Part shown: piece by piece, positions 1 to 5,817 of the stretch | Layout of the letters: each line of letters begins with the position of its first letter | Numbering within the stretch: the stretch's first letter is position 1 | From: an uncultured Rikenellaceae bacterium | Lineage (GTDB): Bacteria; Bacteroidota; Bacteroidia; Bacteroidales; Rikenellaceae | DNA length: 6,387 bases | NCBI GenBank assembly: GCA_904501625.1 | Contig: CAJGBR010000058.1 | Location: forward strand, 1 to 6,387 | Direction: 5' to 3' | Made by a program: the position numbers and the translations under genes | The notes under the pieces: generated by a model | What the model was told of the DNA's origin: nothing | The model's input: the letters and a program-made list of their open reading frames with translations, nothing else | Database searches by the model: none

Positions 1-39
1 GTTGATTCTTCTCGTTCTTGGATATTTAGTTGGAGTCGA

Positions 40-1269
40 TTATTCGAACTCTTCTTTGAGAATATTCACGACCTCAATAATAGTCTCTTCTTCGAGATCG
101 GTACGCTGTGCAAGTTCTTCTACTGATAGCTCAAGCACACTGCGGGCAGTGTCACATCCGATTGCTTTAAATTGTTTGATGATCCATTCTTCGATTTCAT
201 CTGAGAATTCGTCAAGGTCAACATCGTCCTCTTCGATTTCGCGGTACACGTCAATGTCATAACCTGTGAGCATACTTGCAAGACGGATATTCAGACCGCC
301 TTTACCGATAGCTTGTGAAACTTCATTGGGCTTAAGGTAAACCGATGCTGTGTGTTTTTCTTCATCAAGTTGAATTGATGAGATCTTGGCTGGATTCAAT
401 GCACGTTGAATCAACAACTGTGTATTTGAAGTATAGTTTACAACATCAATGCTTTCGTTATGCAGTTCTTTAACGATTGAGTAGATGCGTGATCCTTTCA
501 TTCCGACACACGCTCCTACCGGGTCGATGCGTTCGTCATACGACTCAACGGCTACTTTGGCACGTTCGCCCGGAATTCGGACAATCTTCTTGATTGTGAT
601 GAGTCCGTCGAAGATTTCAGGAACTTCCTGTTCGAACAATCTTTCGAGGAATTCGGGAGCTGTTCTTGACAAAATAATATGCGGAGAATTATTTTTCATC
701 TCTACGCGAGAGACGATTGCTCGGATTGAATCTCCTTTTCTGAAGAAGTCTGACGGAATTTGTTCCGATTTCGGGAGTATCAATTCGTTATTATCGTCAT
801 CGAGAATCAGTACTTCGCGTTTCCAAGCCTGATAAACTTCACCTGTGATGATTTGGCCTACCTTATCTTTATACTTGTCATAGAGGTTTGCCTTTTCAAG
901 ATCGAGGATTCTGGCTGCGAGGTTTTGTCTGAGAGACAATACCGAACGGCGTCCGAATGATGAAAGTTTGATTTCATCGGCAACCTCTTCGCCAATTTCA
1001 TATGTCGAGTCGATTGCTTTAGCATCTGTCAGTGAGATTTGTTGATTGGGATTTTCAACGGCATCGTCCTCTACGATTATACGGTTTCTCCAGATTTCGA
1101 AGTCTCCTTTTTCGAGATTGATGATAACATCGAAATTGTCATCAGTTTCATAAGTCTTGATGAGCATATGGCGGAATACATCTTCTAATACTCCGACCAT
1201 TGTTGCCTTGTCGATATTCTTCAGTTCTTTGAATTCGGCAAAGGTTGACACGAGATTTAAGTTATCCAT
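40..1269 (-). CDS. nusA: Transcription termination/antitermination factor NusA
   Basis: NusA binds the RNA exit side of RNA polymerase in the cytoplasm and modulates pausing, intrinsic termination and antitermination. The 409-residue product shows the family order. An N-terminal polymerase-binding domain (about 1-125) is followed by an S1 RNA-binding domain (about 135-200, with the VGQIITGEVYQ start). KH1 (about 205-280) carries RIPGERAKVAV and DPVGACVGMKGSRI, and KH2 (about 285-345) carries AIGKGGLNIRLAS. The tail from about 346 is very acidic and then forms one helical helix-hairpin-helix-like unit. It is shorter than the roughly 495-residue E. coli protein, which has two acidic C-terminal repeats; a single unit is what I expect in Bacteroidota. 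The start ATG at 1269 gives the usual family N-terminus and lies 31 bases after rimP, behind an A-rich leader with no Shine-Dalgarno motif. It is cotranscribed with rimP, and infB probably follows outside the window. Confidence 0.97.
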   Translation of the reverse strand: MDNLNLVSTFAEFKELKNIDKATMVGVLEDVFRHMLIKTYETDDNFDVIINLEKGDFEIWRNRIIVEDDAVENPNQQISLTDAKAIDSTYEIGEEVADEIKLSSFGRRSVLSLRQNLAARILDLEKANLYDKYKDKVGQIITGEVYQAWKREVLILDDDNNELILPKSEQIPSDFFRKGDSIRAIVSRVEMKNNSPHIILSRTAPEFLERLFEQEVPEIFDGLITIKKIVRIPGERAKVAVESYDERIDPVGACVGMKGSRIYSIVKELHNESIDVVNYTSNTQLLIQRALNPAKISSIQLDEEKHTASVYLKPNEVSQAIGKGGLNIRLASMLTGYDIDVYREIEEDDVDLDEFSDEIEEWIIKQFKAIGCDTARSVLELSVEELAQRTDLEEETIIEVVNILKEEFE

Positions 1270-1300
1270 TTTTGTATTTATTTGTTTTATTTGTTCGCGA

Positions 1301-1765
1301 TTAGAATTCGATTACAGGTTTAACCCATTTCGTATTTGCGAGTTCGAGGGTCAGTTCTGTATCAACAGTTTGTTTTCTTTTTTTACCTTCGACTGTTACA
1401 CGTTCCTTGACACTCACTACGATTTGATTTTCATTGGCAGAGATGAGCACTCCGTTTAATTTTTTGCTCTCAGAGGTCAACACTTCGACCTTTTGTCCTA
1501 TGAATTTGAGATACTGTCTAAGAGTTTGCAATGGTTGACCAAGTCCTGCAGATGTGACTGTTAATGAGTAGTCTTCTTGGTCACGATCGAATGCAGATAA
1601 GATTTTATCGTTCAATGCGATACAATCATCAATATCAACTTGCGAATCGCTGTCGATGGTGATTTCGATGTCGTTGTCTGGTGAGCAGGTCGCGTCAATC
1701 AGAAACAATTCTCCGTTGCCGAGACACTCATTGACAAATTCTTTAATCTTTTCAATGTCAATCAT
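1301..1765 (-). CDS. rimP: Ribosome maturation factor RimP
   Basis: RimP is a cytoplasmic assembly factor for the 30S ribosomal subunit. The product is 154 residues, the usual family size. The N-terminal alpha/beta domain (about 1-80) holds the stretch VDIDDCIALND and ends in the hallmark YSLTVTSAGLGQPL (66-79), matching the family pattern Y-x-L-x-V-[ST]-S-x-G-L-x-x-P-L. The C-terminal SH3-like beta domain spans about 85-154 and includes FIGQKVEVLTSES and LNGVLISANENQIVV. Its position directly before nusA is the conserved rimP-nusA-infB order and confirms the call. The ATG at 1765 gives a full-length N-terminus and has no Shine-Dalgarno motif. About 90 bases of leader separate it from the best promoter match, and that leader contains a terminator-like hairpin. 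Confidence 0.95.
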   Translation of the reverse strand: MIDIEKIKEFVNECLGNGELFLIDATCSPDNDIEITIDSDSQVDIDDCIALNDKILSAFDRDQEDYSLTVTSAGLGQPLQTLRQYLKFIGQKVEVLTSESKKLNGVLISANENQIVVSVKERVTVEGKKRKQTVDTELTLELANTKWVKPVIEF

Positions 1766-1771
1766 TTAGAG

Positions 1772-1801
1772 TCAATTTACGTTTAATATTAAAATTACAA
1801 A
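1772..1801 (-). promoter_or_regulatory. Weak alternative promoter match next to rimP
   Basis: After the hairpin, the minus strand shows TTTG (1801-1798), an 18-base spacer and TAAATTGA (1779-1772), an imperfect match to TAnnTTTG. If used, transcription would start almost at the rimP ATG, giving a leaderless or nearly leaderless mRNA. It is weaker than the match at 1865-1896 and is recorded only as the alternative that would avoid the hairpin. Confidence 0.2.
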
Positions 1802-1818
1802 TGCCTGATAAATTTACG

Positions 1819-1843
1819 AAAACAGGGGACTCAAAGTCCCCTG
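1819..1843 (-). terminator. Terminator-like hairpin between the permease gene and rimP (possible leader attenuator)
   Basis: Bases 1823-1831 pair perfectly with 1835-1843 (9 bp, 6 of them G-C, loop of 3). On the minus strand the stem reads CAGGGGACT / AGTCCCCTG and is followed at once by TTTT (1822-1819) and then CGTAAATTT, a short, interrupted U-run. On the plus strand no T-run follows, so it can only act on right-to-left transcription. It lies about 85 bases after the permease stop, and also downstream of a promoter match at 1865-1896. It could therefore end the tgt-permease transcript, attenuate the rimP operon, or do both. Confidence 0.75.
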
Positions 1844-1864
1844 CACACACTTGCTATTTGACTG

Positions 1865-1896
1865 CAAATATATTGCTAAAACGTGGTTTTTCCAAA
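1865..1896 (-). promoter_or_regulatory. Bacteroidota-type promoter upstream of rimP-nusA
   Basis: On the minus strand TTTG (1896-1893) is followed by a 20-base spacer and TATATTTG (1872-1865). This fits the primary sigma factor promoter of Bacteroidota (TTTG near -33, TAnnTTTG near -7). The predicted start is near 1858, giving a rimP leader of roughly 90 bases that includes the hairpin at 1823-1843. The spacer length equals that of the tgt promoter in this window. The region is very A/T-rich, so a chance match is possible. Confidence 0.55.
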
Positions 1897-1927
1897 TATT
1901 TTTTGATATTTCTTTGTTTCTGTCGAA

Positions 1928-3037
1928 TTATTTTGGAGCTTTTTTGTACAGATAAATCGAGATGACTGCGTATATGATGTTTGGAATCCACACAGACAAC
2001 AGTGGCGGTAAAACTCCGCCTTTGGCAAATTCTTCTGCAAAACGGATAAACAAGATGTATGAGAAACATAATCCCAATCCCATTCCGATGTGGAGTCCTG
2101 TCCCGCCACGAACTTTGCGTGATGAGATTGCTACACCAATCAGAGTCAGTACGAATGTTGACATCGGGTAGGCAATGCGGGTATAGCGTTCGACTTCAAA
2201 CTGGCGAACCATATCTGAACCCTTGTCTCGTTGTTGTTGGATGAATCTGTTGAGTCTGGAGTATTCCATTGTCTTTACGAGATTTTCAACCTTGCCTAAC
2301 TCTTCGGGAGTCAGGTTTATTAAAGTGTCAAGATTCTCGTGTTTTTCCATATATTCTTTGCCGTTGACATACCGTTTGATGATGTACCTCGGAGCACTCC
2401 AACGTTTGGTCTTGGCATTGAATTTTACCATACTTGCTTCAAGACTGTTTTGTATGGCACTGCTGTCATAGGTTTCGAGAACAAGGAATGACGCAGATAA
2501 ATCGCTGCTGCGGTAATCGCGGATATAGGCGTATGTTCCTGGTTCGATTTGTCGGTAGATATTTTTTTCGAATTTGATTCGTTTACCTTTCTTGAGAAAA
2601 TGGGTTTCGAATTCGATTCGGCGTTCGTTAGCCTGTGGAATTACGAATAGATTGAGTGTTATACTGAATACGGTGATGATGCAAGATGCCAGAAAGTATG
2701 GCCATAAAAATCTTTTAAAGCTGACACCTCCCGACAGCATTGCCACGATTTCGGTATTATAAGCCATTCGTGAGGTGAAGAATATCAGCACAATAAATGT
2801 TATGAGTCCACTGAATTGATTGACAAAAAACGGGATGAAATTCAGATAATATCCAAAGGCAATTTCTCGCAGCGGAGCCTTCAATTCGATGAAGTCGTCC
2901 ATCTTCTCGGCAATGTCAAACACTACCACCACCACAATGATGAATAGCAATGCCATTACATATGTGCCGAGGAACTTGCCTATTATGTATCTGTCCAGAA
3001 TTTTAATTCCGGGCCATTTTATCTCATTGAGTTTCAT
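1928..3037 (-). CDS. lptG: LptF/LptG-family (YjgP/YjgQ) permease of the LPS export complex
   Basis: Members of this family form the inner-membrane LptB2FG transporter, which extracts lipopolysaccharide from the inner membrane and passes it to the LptC-LptA bridge. The 369-residue product has the diagnostic layout. Three membrane segments come first (about 24-42, 64-88 and 113-133), then a periplasmic beta-rich domain (about 140-280), then three more membrane segments (about 286-304, 313-333 and 344-364). The N-terminal LDRYIIGKFLGTYV and the NTEIVAMLSGGVSFKRFLWP segment after the second helix (a cytoplasmic coupling stretch towards LptB) are typical of the family. The ATG at 3037 follows the tgt stop by 16 bases, so the two genes very likely share one mRNA. 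The family assignment is firm. LptG rather than LptF is an inference from its size and tgt linkage, because no partner gene is present here. Confidence 0.92.
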   Translation of the reverse strand: MKLNEIKWPGIKILDRYIIGKFLGTYVMALLFIIVVVVVFDIAEKMDDFIELKAPLREIAFGYYLNFIPFFVNQFSGLITFIVLIFFTSRMAYNTEIVAMLSGGVSFKRFLWPYFLASCIITVFSITLNLFVIPQANERRIEFETHFLKKGKRIKFEKNIYRQIEPGTYAYIRDYRSSDLSASFLVLETYDSSAIQNSLEASMVKFNAKTKRWSAPRYIIKRYVNGKEYMEKHENLDTLINLTPEELGKVENLVKTMEYSRLNRFIQQQRDKGSDMVRQFEVERYTRIAYPMSTFVLTLIGVAISSRKVRGGTGLHIGMGLGLCFSYILFIRFAEEFAKGGVLPPLLSVWIPNIIYAVISIYLYKKAPK

Positions 3038-3053
3038 TATATTCAGTAAATAA

Positions 3054-4184
3054 CTATAATCTTCTCATAAATTTTTCTATTGCAGCATCTTTCCACTGAG
3101 TAAACGTTCCGTCAATGATTCTTCGTCGGCACTCTCTGACCAGCCACAGATAGAAGCCCAGATTGTGAATAGAGGCTATCTGAGCAGCCAGCATTTCGCC
3201 CGCAATGTTCAGATGTCGCAAATAAGCTTTAGTGTATGTCGTATCCACGAAGGTGATGCCTGCAGGATCAATTGGACTGAAATCGGTTTCCCATTTTTTG
3301 TTTCGGATATTGATAACGCCTTCCGTTGTGAATAACATTCCGTTACGACCGTTTCGGGTTGGCATTACACAATCGAACATATCCACACCGCGGGCGATGC
3401 CTTCGATGATGTTGGCCGGAGTTCCGACTCCCATCAGGTAACGAGGCTTGTCTGTAGGGATAACCTGATCTACGACTTCGAGCATACGATACATTTGTTC
3501 TGTTGGTTCGCCTACGGCAAGTCCTCCGATGGCGTAACCATCGGGATTGAATTGCTTGATAAACTCAACAGATTTTACTCTGAGATCTTCGTATACGCAT
3601 CCCTGAATTATGGGAATCAGAGTCTGTTTGTAGCCATACAGAGGAGAAGTCTGTTCGAAACGGTTGAAACAACGTTCAAGCCAACGGCAGGTCAGATCAA
3701 GAGATTTTGAAGCATATTCTATGGAAGAATCTCCCGGAGGACACTCATCGAATGCCATCATAATGTCAGCTCCGATAGCACGCTGTGTATCCATAACATT
3801 TTCAGGCGTGAACAAATGTCTTGATCCATCGATGTGGGATTGGAATCGACACCCCTCTTCTGAGAGTTTTCGAGCCGAAGCCAATGAGAATACCTGAAAT
3901 CCTCCACTATCGGTCAGAATTGGTCTGTCCCAATTGCAGAATTTGTGCAGTCCGCCGGCCTGACGTAGTGTGTCACAACCAGGACGCAGGTACAAATGAT
4001 AGGTATTGCCCAAAATGATTTGTGCATTGATATCATTTTTTAGTTCTCGGTGGAATACACCTTTAACGCTGCCCACAGTGCCTACTGGCATAAAAATAGG
4101 AGTCTCTATCGAGCCGTGGTCTGTTGTCAGAATTCCGGCACGAGCACTACTGCACAAGTCTTTTGATAAAATTTCAAAGGTCAT
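3054..4184 (-). CDS. tgt: Queuine/preQ1 tRNA-guanine transglycosylase
   Basis: Tgt exchanges guanine 34 in the anticodon of Asp, Asn, His and Tyr tRNAs for preQ1, the base-exchange step of queuosine synthesis. The 376-residue product is full length for the bacterial enzyme. Catalytic residues are present: Asp92 in TDSGGFQVFSL (general acid/base) and Asp271 in VDMFDCVMPTRNGRNG (nucleophile). Base-recognition residues are also visible: Asp146 and Cys148 in AFDECPP, Gln194 in IIQGCVYEDLR and the IGGLAVGE loop (219-226). The structural zinc site is not canonical. The three cysteine positions of C-x-C-x2-C are Gly309, Thr311 and Asp314, and only the histidine (His340 in ASIHNL) remains. From memory this is common in Bacteroidota Tgt proteins. 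The ATG at 4184 gives the usual N-terminus; the upstream ATG at 4200 is out of frame. It is first gene of an operon with the permease gene. Confidence 0.97.
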   Translation of the reverse strand: MTFEILSKDLCSSARAGILTTDHGSIETPIFMPVGTVGSVKGVFHRELKNDINAQIILGNTYHLYLRPGCDTLRQAGGLHKFCNWDRPILTDSGGFQVFSLASARKLSEEGCRFQSHIDGSRHLFTPENVMDTQRAIGADIMMAFDECPPGDSSIEYASKSLDLTCRWLERCFNRFEQTSPLYGYKQTLIPIIQGCVYEDLRVKSVEFIKQFNPDGYAIGGLAVGEPTEQMYRMLEVVDQVIPTDKPRYLMGVGTPANIIEGIARGVDMFDCVMPTRNGRNGMLFTTEGVINIRNKKWETDFSPIDPAGITFVDTTYTKAYLRHLNIAGEMLAAQIASIHNLGFYLWLVRECRRRIIDGTFTQWKDAAIEKFMRRL

Positions 4185-4203
4185 AGGCCCTAAACATATC
4201 TTG

Positions 4204-4235
4204 CAAAGGTATGTTTAAATTTTGAAACTTGCAAA
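4204..4235 (-). promoter_or_regulatory. Bacteroidota-type promoter of the tgt operon
   Basis: On the minus strand TTTG (4235-4232) is followed by a 20-base spacer and TACCTTTG (4211-4204), a perfect TAnnTTTG box. The predicted start is near 4197, leaving a leader of only about 12 bases before the tgt ATG at 4184. It sits between the terminator of the upstream paralogue array and tgt, where a promoter is needed. Confidence 0.75.
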
Positions 4236-4256
4236 AATGCTGTCTGATTTAGTTTT

Positions 4257-4302
4257 AAAAGAAAAATTTGGCTGATAATTATATTTTTCATTATCAGCCA
4301 AA
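4257..4302 (-). terminator. Intrinsic terminator after the paralogue array
   Basis: Bases 4267-4278 pair perfectly with 4291-4302 (12 bp, core GGCTGATAA / TTATCAGCC). On the minus strand the stem is followed by TTTTTCTTTT (4266-4257). It begins 25 bases after the stop of the last paralogue and just before the tgt promoter, so it separates the two transcription units. Confidence 0.88.
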
Positions 4303-4326
4303 ACTTTGAAATACTACAACGAATTT

Positions 4327-5055
4327 CTATCTTGCTCCACGCACTCCACGCACCTGAAGTCGATTTCCGTTTGCGTCGGTAATTGTAGGTTTAAAGTTGT
4401 TCCTATTGTACTCTCTAAGTTCCTTCTCGCATTCATCATAAAATGTTTCTCCTATGGCTTGTCTGTAGAATTCATTTTTCTTTTCACGTGGCAATTTATT
4501 GTATTCATCTTTGAATTTTTGTGGATCATCAACCACCAGAATATATCTTCCCGCCATTGTTGATTGACCGTCGGAATATGTCAATCTGGTTTTAAGATGC
4601 ATTGTTTTTTCGGGTCTTACGGTAATTATCCATTCACCCTTTTTGATATCCTCAGGAGTAGCCTCGCCATAACCGAAAACTTCAAGACGAATTACCATTT
4701 TGGGATTTATCAGATATTTAATTCGCGTAGAATCGCCTTTAGTTAGCACCGAACCATTATCTAATACATAATGACAGCTTACACCATAAGGTAATTTTGC
4801 ATTGTCAAAAGTTTCTGCAGCTTGAGCCTTGTTAAGTGAATCTAATACTCTCTGTCGCCTTGCCAATTCATCTTTATCATTAGCAATAGAATCCATTATC
4901 CTCTTAAAATCATTGGGGATTTTGGCATTTCCGACGTTCTCAATTTTAGCTTTTTTTCTACGATTCTTTTTTTCGCGTTGAGCAGATGCTGTGTCTACGC
5001 TACCGATAGCCAATACTGCTACAAGCAGCAGGCCTAAAAATGATTGTAATTTCAT
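4327..5055 (-). CDS. Exported protein of unknown function, paralogue A (last in the array)
   Basis: I do not recognise the family. The 242-residue product begins with a clear Sec signal peptide: MKLQSF, a hydrophobic core (about 7-19) and a signal peptidase I site with A-S-A at 23-25. There is no lipobox cysteine, so a periplasmic or secreted soluble protein is expected. The mature N-terminus is strongly basic (REKKNRRKKAK, 27-37), and a charged, probably helical stretch runs to about 80. A beta-rich core (about 95-177) contains YVLDNGSVLTKGDSTRIK, VFGYGEATPEDI and EWIITVRPEKTMHLK. The tail is helical and charged. Cys94 and Cys209 are the only cysteines of the mature protein and could pair. 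The core recalls an Ig-like beta sandwich, but this is only an impression. It starts 11 bases after paralogue B and is followed by a terminator, so it ends the operon. Confidence 0.88.
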   Translation of the reverse strand: MKLQSFLGLLLVAVLAIGSVDTASAQREKKNRRKKAKIENVGNAKIPNDFKRIMDSIANDKDELARRQRVLDSLNKAQAAETFDNAKLPYGVSCHYVLDNGSVLTKGDSTRIKYLINPKMVIRLEVFGYGEATPEDIKKGEWIITVRPEKTMHLKTRLTYSDGQSTMAGRYILVVDDPQKFKDEYNKLPREKKNEFYRQAIGETFYDECEKELREYNRNNFKPTITDANGNRLQVRGVRGAR

Positions 5056-5062
5056 ATTAGTA
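4915..5062 (-). repeat. Near-identical 5' block of paralogue A (copy of 5652-5799)
   Basis: This block covers the last 7 bases of the leader, the signal peptide, the basic stretch and the start of the next segment. It aligns with 5652-5799 at a constant offset of 737 bases. I count four differences in the 135 coding bases from 4921 to 5055. The match stops abruptly upstream of the shared 7-base leader. It is a gene-duplication repeat, not a mobile element. Confidence 0.85.
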
Positions 5063-5066
5063 AAAT

Positions 5067-5792
5067 TTATTTAAAACGAATTTCACGTGCCTTAAGTTGT
5101 TTGCCGTCACTGCCAATGGCTATGGGAGTATAATTTGCCTTATTATACTCTAGAATTTCCTTCTCGCACTCATCATAAAATTTCTCTCCCACAAATTTTC
5201 GATAGAATGCATTTCTCTGATAGAAAGGTAATTTTTTATATTCATCTTTGAATTTTTGTGGATCATCAGTCACCGTAATGTATTTTCCTGCCATCGATGA
5301 TTGTCCGTCGGAATATGTCAATCTGAATTTAAGATGCATCGTTTTTTCGGGTCTTATGGTAATTATCCATTCACCTTTTTGAATATCCTCAGGTGAAGCC
5401 TCGCCATAACCGAAAACTTCAAAACGAATTATCCGTCTTGGATTTATCAGAAATTTTATTCGCGTAGAATCACCTTTAACAAGTACCGAACCATTATCCA
5501 ATACATATTTCCAAAAGCCCCCGTTCGACAATTTTGCATTGTCAAAAGTTTCTGCAGCTTGAGCCTTTTTTTGTGCATCTAATGCTCTCTGTCGCCTTGC
5601 CAATTCATTTTTATCATTAGTAATAGAATCCAATATCCTCTTAACATCATTGGGGATTTTGGCATTTTCGACGTTCTCAATTTTAGCTTTTTTTCTGCGA
5701 TTCTTTTTTTCGCGTTGAGCAGATGCTGTGTCTACGCTACCGATAGCCAATACTGCTACAAGCACTAGGCCTAAAAATGATTGTAATTTCAT
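5067..5792 (-). CDS. Exported protein of unknown function, paralogue B
   Basis: This 241-residue paralogue aligns with paralogue A without gaps over nearly all its length. The first 40 residues differ at one position only (Val10 for Leu10), so it has the same signal peptide with A-S-A at 23-25 and the same basic stretch. The core motifs KGDSTRIK, FGYGEASPEDI and RPEKTMHLK are kept. The last 55 residues differ much more: LPFYQRNAFYRKF replaces LPREKKNEFYRQA, and the C-terminal end is unrelated. Position 94 is Trp, not Cys, leaving Cys209 as the only cysteine of the mature protein. The start ATG at 5792 follows the stop of paralogue C by 25 bases with no promoter or terminator match between, so the genes are probably cotranscribed. 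The leader just before the ATG (TACTAAT) is the same as that of paralogue A. No known family is recognised. Confidence 0.88.
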   Translation of the reverse strand: MKLQSFLGLVLVAVLAIGSVDTASAQREKKNRRKKAKIENVENAKIPNDVKRILDSITNDKNELARRQRALDAQKKAQAAETFDNAKLSNGGFWKYVLDNGSVLVKGDSTRIKFLINPRRIIRFEVFGYGEASPEDIQKGEWIITIRPEKTMHLKFRLTYSDGQSSMAGKYITVTDDPQKFKDEYKKLPFYQRNAFYRKFVGEKFYDECEKEILEYNKANYTPIAIGSDGKQLKAREIRFK

Positions 5793-5799
5793 ATTAGTA
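5652..5799 (-). repeat. Near-identical 5' block of paralogue B (copy of 4915-5062)
   Basis: This is the partner of the block in paralogue A, with the same leader bases TACTAAT before the ATG. The similarity weakens gradually further into the gene and is largely lost at the 3' end. Confidence 0.85.
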
Positions 5800-5817
5800 G
5801 TATTTTTGATTATTGAA

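Noticed and set aside
1..39. Beginning of infB
   Set aside because: No minus-strand ATG or coding signal is visible in these 39 bases after nusA, so infB can only be expected to the left of the window.
485..832. Plus-strand open frame of 115 codons inside nusA
   Set aside because: It is antisense to a clear NusA S1/KH coding region, has low-complexity composition and no recognisable motif. The other plus-strand frames over nusA, tgt, the permease gene and the paralogues fail in the same way.
1823..1843. Terminator for plus-strand transcription
   Set aside because: The bases after the hairpin on the plus strand (CACACACTTG) contain no T-run, and no plus-strand gene exists in the window.
1854..2109. 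Two minus-strand frames of 71 and 77 codons overlapping the 3' end of the permease gene
   Set aside because: They are shifted frames of the permease coding sequence, whose intact frame ends normally at 1928 with the expected sixth membrane segment. No frameshift is needed.
3243..3260. Archaeosine-type or inactive Tgt because of the missing zinc cysteines
   Set aside because: Length, DSGGFQ, the nucleophile motif and the DECPP/IGGLAVGE recognition segments are those of the bacterial preQ1 enzyme, and all catalytic residues are present.
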